Assembly: GCA_009760855.2 (NCBI GenBank)
Contig: WPIO01000008.1
Span: forward strand, 1,616,501-1,680,500
DNA length: 64,000 nt
Source of the DNA: Cristatella mucedo
Lineage: Eukaryota; Bryozoa; Phylactolaemata; Cristatellidae
Reading direction: 5' to 3'
The translations under genes were made by a program, and so were the position numbers. This document shows, piece by piece, positions 20,705-32,370 of the stretch (the stretch's first letter is position 1; every line of letters starts with the position of its first letter). Under the pieces are notes generated by a model. It was not told the origin of the DNA, ran no database searches, and worked only from the letters and a program-made list of their open reading frames with translations.

Positions 20705-21360
20705 TAGTAAATAATAATAATAAAACACACTTGATAAAGCGTCCTTAGAGAAAGCAGTCTCTTTCAAGGCGCTTCACATTTGATGCAAAGGAAGCATGAT
20801 TGAGGGTTAGTAATTTCTCGCTAAATAAACCACAAGAAAGCACGATTATAGGTGACATGCACAGTGTCAGCATGAATGAGCACACGAAAGTTGGATCTCA
20901 GGGATCTACTAAATGCTTTGACTAATAGGTGCCTTCGATTTCTTTTTAATTGGAGTCAAGTCAGGGGATGCCGTAACGAAAGTTGTTAGTGATTTTCAAG
21001 CTTTAGGAGCATGAAAACTAAAGTCACGGTCACCAAAGGATTTGAGGATTGCATAAAGCATTGCTAAACAGCAATATTTCGAAAAGCTGGTGGCACGATG
21101 CATAGCCTGGTTGGGCAAAGTACGTCTGTCAACACATATTCGTTGGCTAGGGACTAAGAATGAAGGGATCTGAAAATGAGTGACAAAACCTTGAAGTCAA
21201 TGCGATGCTTGACTGGTAGCCAGTGCGGGTCGGTGGAAGTGGTGTAACGTGGCAACCGCTACGCTCTCCACAGACAAGCCTAGATGCAGAGTTTTTCACA
21301 GCTATTAGTGCCTGATTACACAGGCCGGTAGCTGCCATCTGAAAGTGTAACCACATTATC
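20705..21360 (-). mobile_element. LINE-B fragment, antisense
   Basis: Antisense AAT tail and hairpin (gtccttagagaaagcagtctctttcaaggcgc) are followed by 3'UTR. A minus-strand RT C-terminal remnant ends near 21345 (VKNSASRLVCGERSGCHVTP). The same antisense fragment occupies the equivalent place in other M units (27268, 56598, 61725). Confidence 0.75.
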
Positions 21361-22252
21361 CATTACTATCAGTATATCGACTTCTCCAATCTCATTTTGA
21401 TTCTGTGTGCAAGAAATCGAACCTTCCTCATTATGGGTGATTTCAACGTCCACTCTGATAACTTATCTGACCCTTTCAGCCCCGAATTTCGTGCATTGAC
21501 TTACTCGTTGCCTCTTGTGGCTCATGTGCATAGCCCTACCCACATCAAGGGTTACACACTTGACCAGATTTCCTCATACAGCTGCAATCGGTCATCACCA
21601 ATTATCACAAAATCCTGCTTATATGACCACATGCAGATCTCATTCAATCTACAGTGTGTTCCCAACTCCTCTACAAAAACCTGTGAATCGCTAAACCTAA
21701 AGACCCTTGACATTGATGCTGTCCGTACGAGAATATCTGCTTCACCTCTGCGCTCAGTCCTCCCTCCGATCAGTCATCATTGGTAGATAGCTACAACACG
21801 ACACTAGCTGACAAGCTCGACGAGCTGGCACCTCTGACAATGGGCACTGTGCGCCCTGCTCAGAAGGCCTATGGTTTACCACAGACATTAAACTGGCCAG
21901 GTCTACTAAGCGAAAGCTTGAAAAAGCATACACAAGATCTGGACTGACTGCCCATCGAAAGGCATATGAAGACTACTTTAGGTCGTACCAATCGATCCTA
22001 GCAAAGGCCAAGTCTAGCATCTATAGAAACATTGTTGAATCGCAGATGCACAATCAAAAAATGCAAATGTAGACGATAAACTATCTCCCCAACGGTTCCC
22101 AGATTAGCTCCTTAACTGATGATCCTTGTTATGATCTAGCCGATCGCTTCTCTCGATTCTTTATGCAGAAGACAGACGAGATCAGGGAATCCATCACTGC
22201 GATAACAACATCCCCACTAGAATAATGTTACCCGAATCTTGGCTGCACCTCA

Positions 22253-23384
22253 ATGTCTACATTTAAGCAGGTTACTAGTGATCTAGTCCTGAAGTTCATA
22301 TCTCAATCAAAGAAGACCACAAACCCTCTGGACCCTATTCCCACAGTCCTGCTCATACGACGCATTGATCTGCGGCTGCCATGCATAACTAACATCTTTA
22401 TTTTGTCATTAGCATCAGGTCATGTCCCTGCACCTTTCAAAAAAGCTGAAGTCAGGCTACTTCTCAAGAAATCGACACAGGACCAAGAGAACTTAAGCAA
22501 CTACGGCCCATTCTCCCTTCTACCATTCTTATCAAAGACACTGGAACGGGTCGTGGCAGACCAGCTAAACTCATATATCGAAACCTCACACCTTGCTAAT
22601 AAGTTCCAGTCTGGCTTTAGAGCTAACCACTTCACCTAGTCAGCATTGCTTAGGGTATACAACGACCTACTTAGGAATGCAGACATGGGTAGAGTGTCTC
22701 TGCTTGTTTTGCTCGAGCTTTCGGTAGCTTTTGAGACCATCAATCACAAAGTTTTTCTAGAGCGCATCTCATCTCGCCTGGGCATCACTGGCACTGCTTT
22801 GCAGTGGTTCAGGTCCTATCTCAGTGGTAGACTCCAGCGTACTGACGTGAATGGACTAAGAGCATTCGAGGTACCTCTGAAATATGGCGTACCTCAGGGC
22901 TCCGTGGTAGGTCCGGTTCTTTTCACGGTATATACTCTCCCTCTTGCTGATGTGATTGCCTAGCAAAATCTATGCTTTCACTTGAATGCGGATGACACTC
23001 AGTTGTATCTTTGCTTTGTTCCCTCCCAGCCTTCGAGTACCAAATTCTCTCAACTCACTTGCTGCATGTATTGATGACATCCGTACATGGATGGCATCAA
23101 ATTGTCTAAAACCAAATGACGATAAAACCATTTTACCAGTTATGGGCAAACCCAGCTTTATTCACGAATTGGAAATGCTGAAACTCAAAATTGGCTCTGC
23201 CAGCATATCTCCAGTTGAATCAGCTCAACATCTAGGTGTCATATTCCCAAGCTACCTCTCGTTAGACGACCATATCAGCTCTACAGTACAGTCAAAGCTG
23301 CCTGTTTTCAGCTTCATAACATTGCTAAAATTCGGGCTTGTTATTTTAAAGGATACTGCGTCTAAGTTGGTCGATGCATTTTGA
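22253..23384 (+). pseudogene. LINE-B reverse transcriptase core, broken
   Basis: Three consecutive frames together span RT motifs 0-7. 22253-22639 covers fingers to FQSGFRANH. 22646-22963 holds the first catalytic Asp equivalent within LELSVAFETINH (Glu replaces the usual Asp in LDLSAAFD) and GVPQGSVVGPVLF. 22977-23384 holds NADD and the thumb. The Asp-to-Glu change at motif A plus two in-frame stops argue that it is dead. Confidence 0.85.
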
Positions 23385-24019
23385 CATCCCGTCTTAACTT
23401 CTGCAACTCACTGCTCGCTGGACTATCGGAATGTGCGATCAGGGATTGCAGCTGGTGCAAATCTCGGCAGCTATTCTTGTCTGTCGTGAGCGTCGCAGGT
23501 GCCACATTACTCCACTTCTCGCCGACCTGCACTGGCTACCAGTCAAGCAACGGATTGACTTCAAGGTTTTGTCGCTCATTTTAAGGTCACTGCATTCTTT
23601 GGCTCCAGCCTATCTCTCAGATATACTCCCCCATCAGGCCTAGCATCGTACCGCCAGCTTTTCGGAATCCAGCAGTCTACAAATAACCCGTACAAACCTT
23701 AGATCCTCTAGCGACCGTGCATTTAGTTTGTATGCTCCCAAAGGCTGGAAATCCCTCCCGACCTGCATCAGAAAATCCCCTGACCTGACTACATTTAAAA
23801 AGAGTTCAAAAACACGCCTATTTAGGACAGCATTTAGTGGGTCCGTGTAGTTCGTCCTTGACGTGCTTATGCTTGCTGACACTGTTCATGCTGCCACTAA
23901 CCACATTTGCATGCTGACCCTGTGCATGCCACCCCTAACCACGTTAGTCATTTTGCTTGTTTATCAAACATGATTTTACTCATCATTCACTAGCATTTTC
24001 CTTTGCAGCAAATGTAAAG

Positions 24020-24021
24020 CG

Positions 24022-24058
<37 letters not shown>
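24020..24058 (+). repeat. (GA)n microsatellite inside LINE-B 3' hairpin
   Basis: The normal hairpin arm reads gcgcctagaaagagattgagttctctgagggcgc. Here the agaaagag segment has become a pure run of about 19 GA units before the remaining arm (tatctccgctgagggtgc). No other LINE-B tail in the window shows this. Confidence 0.9.
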
Positions 24059-24064
<6 letters not shown>

Positions 24065-24122
24065 TCCGCTGAGGGTGCTTTATCAAGTGCATTATTATAA
24101 TTATCATAATAATAATTATTAT

Positions 24123-24240
24123 AAGCATGGTTGCACTTTCTTGGAGGGTAATTCTGCCCCAAGATCCTAATTCATGCACAAAGCCGTGTACTTAGCAATC
24201 TAGCCAAGCTATATGTCGGAATCGGCTGCATCGACACAGG
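24123..24240 (+). repeat. Module M remnant after LINE-B insertion
   Basis: The sequence gcactttcttggagggtaattctgcccc and aagccgtgtacttagcaatctagccaagct matches 57625-57665 and 800-850. It marks the far side of the LINE-B insertion site. Confidence 0.65.
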
Positions 24241-24960
24241 AACCGAATACTTGCCCTGGCGAAATTCAATGCTTTACGTCAGAAAAATTCTTGAAACTAA
24301 ATGACGGTAATTCTGAACAGCTGCTCAAAGGACACCCTAAGCGTGTGGCTGCATATTAAAAGTTTTTCTTTTCTTATAGGGGATGCTTGTGTGCGACCAC
24401 GTTGCTTGCTCAAAATTTAGGTGTGATTTTCGGCAGCTACCTAAATTCGGTAATGCTTTACTGAAAAGAATGCTTCAAAAGCTAGCCATCACGTTAATCC
24501 CTATCTTAGATTACGAGCTGTGTTCAACATTGGCCCGCAAAACGTGTAACTAGCAAATATTTTTGGTAGTAACATTCACGAAGCCAGCGAGTAAAAGCAC
24601 ACACGTGACGGATTAAAATGACCCATTTACAGTTCCACAAAGTGGGGATCGTTTCAGCTTCTTTTTAAATGTCGTCTCGTCACGGCATATCTTCGCGTCA
24701 GGTATAATTCAGTACTTTACCACCTTAAGTATTCATTTGAATCAGACATGCTCCTAGTGTTTTCTTTTTTACCCAAGATAAAGTTGGTTTGCTATTGGTT
24801 AGATTTCATTTTGATACTTACTGAAAGTAGCTTTGGCATTGAGCTTGCTATGCACAACTCTCTGCATAACGCCTTGATAATGCTTGACATGACTTGACAT
24901 GGCACAATTTTACTTGACGTGACTTGACATGACACGACATGGCTAAGTTTCAGGCTGGGT
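24241..24960 (+). mobile_element. LINE-A remnant with ACATG-type tail
   Basis: Decayed RT thumb sequence (ggacaccctaagcgtgtggct, tttaggtgtgattttcggcag) is followed by family 3'UTR (acccaagataaagttggtttgctattgg, tgctatgcacaactctctgcataacgcc). It ends in a pentamer-rich tail (gacatgacttgacatgg...) at 24884-24943. Related ends lie at 53606 and 59606. Confidence 0.75.
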
Positions 24961-24969
24961 GATCAAGCG

Positions 24970-27265
24970 AACTGAAAGCTCAGTCGCAGTCGAAAGATGA
25001 GAAGCTGGTTTGATTCGTGCAACCTATCAACTATCTGGATGGAGAACAGAGATGAGATACCAATGATATCCGAAAGAGTAACTGTTTATTTCACAAACAG
25101 AATCTTTCCTTTCATCCGTTTCTCTGGTTTGGCTTTTAGCACGTAGTTGCAGTACTGATTACTTACGTGGATAATCTGGCACGAAGTACAAAATAACAGC
25201 CCTTTCCACACTTACTTTGACCTAGCCGTGCTAGAGCAAAGTGTGAATCACATGAGTTACCTCAGCTTTAGGTTGCATTTCTCAGAATTTTCAATGCAGG
25301 GGCTGACTCTTTGGCAGCAAATCTATTGGCTAAACGTTTTCAAAGTTGCTAGTTCGGGCTGATTGATTCACAAGTTGTTCATGTCACCCTCATCGTTCGA
25401 GCCCATCACTGTCTGCCCGTCGGTTAACCTATGGGGACGCTTCGTGCTGTTCTCTCGTCTTCTGTAAATAGGCAGCCGATCCGACAAAACATTTCACTAG
25501 CAGCAATTTAAAACCACCTTAACCGTTCGAAGAAACCAATTTCGGAATTCCAACGATACATGTTGGCATAATTTTCTACTGTACATTACATGCACCAACA
25601 GCCACCAGATTAGCGACTAGTATCAGCTACAGGCAAATCTACTGCAAACACTGTAGACCGAGAAACGTCAATCAATTTGAGCATGTCAGTTTCCATCGAC
25701 CTGTCTGTCGGTCTATTCAACCACTTTGCTCTGTTCTGTCTGCCTCTTCAACAGCGATCCGATAAGAGCTACTACTGAATGCCATGCAAAGCCTCCTGAG
25801 CCCTCGGACGAAATAGGAGCTGCAATACAAGGAAAACATAGTGTCATCGTCCTTCTACAGCGCTTTCCATTTACCTAATGCTACAGCTTATTAATCAGCA
25901 CCACCTACGGGCAACCGATTACGTACTCCGAAGGACAGAACACTCAAACCAGTTTTAATAACGTCAAAATAAAACGCCCTGCAGCAATATTTAGCAAAGT
26001 TTTAGTCAAGAGTCGCATTTATAAGAGTCGCATTTATCAGTCCGAACTCTGTCGACTGTAAAGTTCAGCGGTTGAGGTGAGGGTTATCTAAAGAATCTCT
26101 TATAATTTAAACTGCTTGCTTACTCCAGATGAGATTTTCAGGTGTCATCTCAGCCAATTTAATAGTTTCAACGTGAACAGGATTGTCACGAAGAGGGACG
26201 TGTGCATTTAGAATACTATAATTTTCCGTCTGAATACATTTGGAAGCGGTTGCAATCACTCGCCATGCCTTTTCAGTGATGACGGAGTCGCATGCAACCT
26301 GATGATCGACCGACGCTCATGATTGTGATCTGAAAATCTAGGATTTCCAGCTGAGCAGAAGTATTTCTGTGGGGCACGTCAGGGAAGTCTAGCGTGGCTC
26401 AAAGATTTAGCTCCTCCAAACATCTAATATCTAGCTGCGTTATATAAGGACTTTTCACGGGGCAACCTCAATTACGGAGCAAGTTGTTGAGTAGCAACGG
26501 CAGTTCAAACCAAGAGCCGACGATTGGCAATGAAATTGGCACAGAATGAAGTGTCCATGAAGTTGAACGGAATCGAAGTTTCTACTCGCTAGCCGGTCGG
26601 AAGGAGCGGGCCGGTCGCATTAGAGCTACAGCCAGTCCATGTACAAAAATTAATTAAGGAGCAGCTGTCGCATCAGCTGGCCAGGCAACGTCAATTAGCG
26701 GAACATCAGCTCGCAAATATGATTTGCATGATTTTTTAACAGAAACGTTTGATTAAGGTCGAATAGTTGCAGGGGTTAAAGTTAAATTGTGTCTCAGAGA
26801 AAGTTTTGGAGAGCGCTCGACTGCCTGTCCGGTCAGGGCGCTACTAGTTGGCCTGGCTGCCGAGCAAGACGCCCCATGGCAAGCTTTTCAAGCGACGACG
26901 GTTAAACTGGTTGGCTTTCGGGAACAATGGAGTACCGGCATACAGTTAAATTGACGTGAGCGTGAAGTCACGACGACATTCGTCACCACTTTCGGAAAAC
27001 GAGGTCCGGCGACAGGCCCGCATCATTCCAACTGAGAATGCATGCAGCACATGGACATGAGGTATCTGTATGGGAAAACGCCACCGGAACTGTAGCCGCA
27101 TTTAGATCTCACTCTTCCCGATGTGAAGCGCTTATTTTTAACCAAAATTAATATTCGTTATCTATCGGTAATTCGCTGGCATCTTCATTAACGCCACAGC
27201 CAGGGATCAGAGAAACCGTTGCCAACATTGCTGTCGGAAGAGTGCATGTTTTTGAAACTAGTAAA
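24970..27265 (+). repeat. Module M, uninterrupted copy at 25-27.3 kb
   Basis: The most complete undisturbed M copy. Landmarks in order: gatgagataccaatgatatcc (25033), gttcatgtcaccctcatcgttcg (25378), gatgagattttcaggtgtcatctcagcc (26127), gtcacgaagagggacgtgtgc (26186), anchor ccggtcggaaggagcgggccg (26593), ggccaggcaacgtcaattagcgg, and caagcgacgacggttaaactgg (26889). No conserved ORF. Comparable copies: 53640-56595 and 59640-61720. Confidence 0.7.
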
Positions 27266-27267
27266 CG

Positions 27268-27890
27268 ATAATAATAATACACTTATTGAAGCGCCCTCAT
27301 ATAACTCAATCTCATTCTAGGCGCTTCACGTTATCTGCGAAGGAAGCACGATTTAATGGGTAATAGTTGTTCGCTCTATAAGCAATAAGAATAACATGGT
27401 TAGGGGTGTCATGCACAAGGTCAGCACGCATGAGAATGCAAAAGACGAATCTTAGGGATCTAGTAAATGCTGTGATTTATTGGTGCGTTTTAATGTACTT
27501 TTAAATGTGGTCAAGTCAGGGGATGTCTTGACGGAAGTCGGGAGTGATTTTCAAGCTTTAGGAACATGCGAACTAAAGAGAGGGCCTGGAAATAATTTTT
27601 AGTTTTTTTTCAAAGTTAAGGAAAACACTTAGATTACAAACAGTGGGTGGTACGACGCTAAGACCGGCGGTGCAGTAGATTTTGTAGGCTGGAGCCTAAG
27701 CTTGGAGGGAGCTTAGACTGAAAGAGAGAACCTCGAAGTCGCTAAAATCACTGCCCGGCTAACTGATAGCAAGTGCAGGTCGGCGAGAAGTGGTGTAACG
27801 AGGCATAGCTACGCTCACGACTGACAAGCCTAGCTGCCGAGTTTTGCACCTGGTGTCATCGCCTGATTGCACAGAATTTTAGATGCCATC
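27268..27890 (-). mobile_element. LINE-B fragment, antisense
   Basis: Antisense tail and hairpin (gcgccctcatataactcaatctcattctaggcgc), 3'UTR (taacatggttaggggtgtcatgcac), then a decayed minus-strand RT C-terminus (ggcatagctacgctcacgactgacaagcc). Confidence 0.75.
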
Positions 27891-27987
27891 TGGAAGTGCA
27901 ACAACACTATGCATTACTTGACCTCTAGAAAAATTGCACTTTCTAGGAGAGTATTTCTGTAACAATAATTGTAATTAGTGCTGTAAG

Positions 27988-28075
27988 ACTAAAGCTCCTA
28001 GAAAGAGATTAAGTTCTCTGAGGCACTTTATCGAGTGCATTATTACTATTAGTAGTATTCTTATTATTATTATCT
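27988..28075 (+). mobile_element. LINE-B 3' tail insertion, sense
   Basis: The sequence cctagaaagagattaagttctctgaggc, then cactttatcgagtgcattatt and ATT repeats, splits M between gtaagact and tatctgggatt. The uninterrupted site is visible at about 57680-57700 and 62245-62265. Confidence 0.75.
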
Positions 28076-28079
28076 GGGA

Positions 28080-28557
28080 TTGGCAAGCGAAGGGAATCCA
28101 AATTGGGTCGGCTTCATTCATGCGTCTGACTACTTTTGGCACCTATGGCAATTGCTCTGAAAGCCATTTTGTCGATGAAGAGATCAAACGCAACCCGATG
28201 ATCAACCGACGCTTTTGATTGTGATTTGGAAGCCTCAGATCTTCAACTGAGCGGACTATCTAAGAGGCCCACATCATGAAATTCTAGCACTGCTCAAAGA
28301 TTCAGCTCGTTCGACCCTAGCAGTATTATATTAAAACTTGCTCGAACCGCTATCTATTACGCGACAAACTCGTAAGTAATCATGGCAGCTCAAATAAGGA
28401 GTAGACGATTCATTATGAAATTTAAAAATCCTGAAAAGACCGTATTTTCTACTGATATTTATGGCTCTGCTCGCTACCTGGTCGGAAGGCACGGGCCGTT
28501 CACGTTTCAGCCAGAGCCAGGCAATGCACGACCAGTGGATGAACAGCTATTGCTTCA
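28080..28557 (+). repeat. Module M continuing into duplicated unit B
   Basis: Contains gatcaaccgacgcttttgattgtgatttgg and the anchor acctggtcggaaggcacgggccgtt (28476-28500). It leads straight into 28558, the start of copy B, so the left boundary of the large duplication lies inside M. Confidence 0.65.
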
Positions 28558-29830
28558 GTCGGCCAGGCAATGCTTACCAGCGGAATAAGAGCTCGCAAAC
28601 ATGACGTGCATGATATTTAAACATAAACTTTTGATTTTTAATGTGCCGCTATTGAAACGCACCTATTGGTATAGCTTCAAAGAAGACCGAAAACACTTTT
28701 CTATTCATGTCGCGTTAAATATCGCCGGCTAATTAAACAAGAATAATTGGAGACCTTCATGTTAAGCCATTTCTCAGGTTTTCTTTGGGATCGGCACAGT
28801 TAGCGACTAGTTTTAGAAGAATGCTTGAAACACTGCCTGGCAAGCTCACCACTGGCTGGCATGGCTGCCAAGCAAGTCACTTCATGTCTAGGTTTTCAAG
28901 CGATGACTAGCAAACAGTGTGGCACGTGGTAACAATTGAGCATCAGGGTAGAGGCAAACTGAAGTGAGTTGAGAAGTCGCAATGACTCTTGGGACCCCTT
29001 CCGAGAAACGAGGTCCAGCGGCTGGCCCACATCATTCCAGCTGAAACTGCAGGCAGCGACGCATGCATGCGAGGTATCGGTGTGTGAGAATGCCACCTAC
29101 ACTGCAGCCGCGATTTAAATATTACCGCTCTACTTGCGATGAGCTAATTTTGATCTAACCTTATGTTTTATCTGCTTAATAGGTTTGAATTTTCATCACT
29201 ACCATAGGCAAAGATAGAAGAAACCGTTGGCAACGTCGCAGTTAGATAAAATTCCATACTTTCGAAATTAGTAGATGCCCTCTTAAAGCGTAGCTTCGTT
29301 GAGATTTACTGTTACTCCAAGCAAAGTGATACGTTCTGAGATTTAATGCTGCCCCAATATTGTACTCGGGGCATTGGGCCATGCACTTAGAAATCTATCC
29401 AAGTTGCGTGTTAATAAAAACACATTGCTACTTTAACATTGTTGGTTTTGGTTTAGTGATATCAGTACTGCATTTTGGAACCAGGAGCATCTCATACCCT
29501 GTCAATTTAAAAGCAGTTCGTGGTTCCACCGGAAGCCATATCACGCCAAAAAGAAGAAACTTGGTTACTTACCGTAGAGCGTTTAGAGGAGGATGTCTGT
29601 GCTTTTCGGAAGGTAGACGGCTCATCATACTGCTAAAGTTGGCATCGAAAACCGGCCGGCTTCAGCATTGCTTTCTCTAGCAACTCTGTATAGCCACTTT
29701 CTCACCATTAAGGTTTCGAGTTACTTCTTTTTTCACTGTGCTTTAATAGTTGTTAGCATGCGGAAGCAGACCATGAAACGTGACACCTCAATTAAAATGC
29801 TTAGCTTATTATGAACGCGTCAGCATAACA

Positions 29831-30385
29831 TTAATAATAATGATAATTTGGATATAACGGCCTCAGAGAACTCAGTCTCTTTCTAGGCCCTTTACATTTG
29901 CTCCCAAGGTAGCACTAGTGAATCTTTAGTGGTAGCATGCTCAATGAACAACAATCATAACATGCTTAGGGGTGTTATGCACAGGGTAAGCAAGCAAGTA
30001 TGGTTTGCGGCATCATGCACAGTGTCATCACTGATAGGCACGTAATTAGGACGTATCGTAGGGAACGGCGAAATGCTGCGACAAGTGGATGCGGTTTTAT
30101 TTGGTCTTGAAATGTTAACAAGTCAGGAGATGTCATGACGCAAGTAGGGAGTAGGTTACAGGCTTTGGGAGCATACTACCTAAAGCCATGGTCTCCAAAG
30201 GATTTCAGATTTGTGCGAGTATGGATAAACAGTGCTATTCCGAACCGGAAGTGGTACAGCTTGTCCTGCCGGGGAATAGATCTGATAGGACGGGCAGAGC
30301 CACAGAAGGAAGGGGTCAAAATGCAAGCGCTAAAATCTTGAAGTTGATGCCTAGCTTGATTGGGAGCCAGTGGCGATCCAGGAGC
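29831..30385 (-). mobile_element. LINE-B fragment, antisense (copy B)
   Basis: Tail and hairpin (ggcctcagagaactcagtctctttctaggcc), 3'UTR, and a minus-strand RT remnant with HTRTNLKSFGDHGFR. Shorter than its partner at 2524-3262. Confidence 0.8.
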
Positions 30386-30419
30386 CAGTGCCGAGTAACA
30401 CACCAAGTGGCCAAATGAC

Positions 30420-31740
30420 TAGCAACAAGCCGACGTCATTGAGAAGTTAGAAGGCTTCATCTCTAGAGACCTTACCTTGATATGCTTCCACTTTTTCAGG
30501 AATCAGCAAATAGATCTACCAGATAAACCCATTCGCAGGTTCATAGAATATATATCGACCCGGAACATCCGCCACTAAGTGTACAGTAACTAATATGTAA
30601 TGACTTCAGCTTGGTTTAGACGGTGAGTCTCGCTTCCTACAAGCTTCGTAGTTACTCTAGTTTCACAACGGTCTTCCGATTTTTAGAAGCTTCAGATGGG
30701 TTTGCTCCAAGGTCTTCAGGTCTTGCCCCAAGTCTGGCCTCCTACTCGCTCCGCTCTCTGAGCATCCATGAGATAGTGAGAGATTTATTTTCTCTGCTGC
30801 CATGCATCTCCAAAGCTAATACCAGTAAAATAAAACCTGTCTACCATAGCTTCTATCACTGGCCATCTCAAAATCCTCCACTTCTGCTCCAAACCTAGCG
30901 TGTCGCATTAACAAGGACTCATCTAGAACTCGTCGATGATCTTGCCGGTCAAATCATCCCTCATTCCCGGCTAAGCAACGGAGTAGACGTGTCCTGAATG
31001 GCGTCAAAGATTGGTAACTTGCCAAGTCTTAGCTGAAATAGTGGAGGCGAATTTGGCTGCTGAGTCTTACGGTTTCGCTGCTAAGTCATAGCATAGTGTT
31101 CCTTTGAGACTGGACCTCCCCAACTTGTTGGCTACGTATACATACAAGACACGAGTGGCTAGGAAGGAAATCGCCGTCTAAACGAGGCTTCAGGGAAATT
31201 TTGTTGACCCATGGCTTCCTTCCTCCTAGGTTATATCCCCTTCACGGATAAAACCCTGTATCGCCCACTGTAATTGAGGGGTTGTAAAGCAGGGAGCGTA
31301 GGGCTACAATAGAACGTCTTACCTACCACTTGCAGTACACGAAGCAGGTTTGTTTGAACCAATTTCACGAAGCAGGTATGTCGTGAAGCGATTTAAAGAC
31401 AGACTGGTTGCTAGGAAGACTTGACATATTTTTTTATACGTAGGTTCACGTAACTTTACGACAATCAGAAGTACTTAACGTCAAATTTGCTAAGCCGGCT
31501 GGACGCATTTTAACGGGTCTGAAGTATGTCCAAAATGATCTTACAACTTTAATCCTAGATCATATTGAGAAATCTTGTCTCTTAAACACAGCCATTGTAT
31601 AAGCATCAATGATACAGAGACTAAAAAAATTACATGTTTCATATGCAGCTACGTACAAGTATCGAATCAAATGGGGTCAGCAGCAGAGGGATAATGAAAA
31701 CAGCGTATAGGATGCGAAGCCTAAAGGTTTGCCATTACTA
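30420..31740 (+). other. Flank F: upstream flank of lectin gene B
   Basis: The longest version of F. 30430-30660 matches 58240-58500 (caggaatcagcaaat, taaacccattc, catccgccac) and is missing from copy A. The rest matches A 3370-4440. Overlying open frames differ between copies, so no gene is called. Confidence 0.6.
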
Positions 31741-31789
31741 GTATTGTAACCCTACCGAGTTGCTTGACTTGCACACTCAAAGCAACACC

Positions 31790-31990
31790 CTGCCCGACTG
31801 GCTCTCTCTGGCTCTCTCTGGCATCGCCTCCCTTCGTGGCCTAACGCCTATGCCCTGCAGCAATGGGCACACCGAGTTTCTAGTGCAAACACAGGACACT
31901 GCCCGAATGGCTCTCTATGGCCTCCCCTCCTTGCTTGGCCTGACGCCGCCGCCCTGCAGCAATGTGCTCCCCGATTGGCTAGTGCCAACA
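31790..31990 (+). repeat. 99-bp tandem repeat upstream of lectin B
   Basis: Two units with cctgcag landmarks at 31854 and 31953 (period 99). A small ggctctctct duplication enlarges the first unit. Only one attggc (31974) remains, versus three in copy A. Confidence 0.65.
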
Positions 31991-32081
31991 ATTGAGCTAC
32001 TCAGTGCAACAGGTAGCTTGAAATCTACAAGCAAAGTGGCTCAAGCGACGTATGCAATGAATAATAGTTAATGATTTCCAG

Positions 32082-32087
32082 TGACGT
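32082..32087 (+). promoter_or_regulatory. TGACGT element upstream of lectin B
   Basis: Same core and same relative position as in copy A (4749), within a conserved block (cagtgacgt, then gacgaagaaccgcctccc). Confidence 0.3.
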
Positions 32088-32293
32088 ACACTATTCCAGT
32101 TAAAACAACGACGAAGAACCGCCTCCCTAGAGCTTATTTCATCGTAGCTGCACCGATATCAATAATCATTCCGCCTAACCCGTATGCTGCAGAGTCACAT
32201 CAACCAGTATGGCTAACGTTTCTCCATGTTTTTGTGCCACAGGCACGCACGTCAAACTCAGACCAACCGTAAGCAGCCTTTACTGCCTCGCAA

Positions 32294-32304
32294 CTATATA
32301 AATA
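32294..32304 (+). promoter_or_regulatory. TATA box of lectin gene B
   Basis: CTATATAAATA lies about 75 bp upstream of the ATG at 32371. An in-frame ATG at 32305 abuts this box and lies upstream of any plausible transcription start, so it cannot be the initiator. Confidence 0.75.
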
Positions 32305-32370
32305 ATGTCAACCGTCACAAACCGACACCAAGCTCTAGTCCTGACAAAGGCTGGTTGTCAGACTGTCAGA

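Larger units (their letters stand above)
21361..24122 (+). mobile_element. LINE-B retrotransposon, longest copy
   Basis: A CR1/L2-like LINE lacking only its 5' part. Partial endonuclease: IMGDFNVHSDN and YDHMQISFNL. RT: NPLDPIPTVLL, LSNYGPFSLLPFLSKTLERV, FQSGFRANH, then LLVLLELSVAFETINHKV (palm motif A), YGVPQGSVVGPVLF and LNADDTQLY (catalytic box, Asn for the usual Tyr/Phe). The C-terminal WLPVKQRIDFKVLSL region follows. Stops at about 22639 and 22963 and frame changes disable it. The 3' end has the hairpin (with an expanded GA run) and an ATT/ATA-type tail. It sits inside an M unit: sequence resumes at 24123 (gcactttcttggagggtaat). Confidence 0.9.

Noticed and set aside
32305-32370. Upstream in-frame ATG extending lectin B by 22 residues
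   Set aside because: It lies directly at the TATA box, upstream of the expected transcript start. It has no counterpart in copy A and would place the signal peptide internally.
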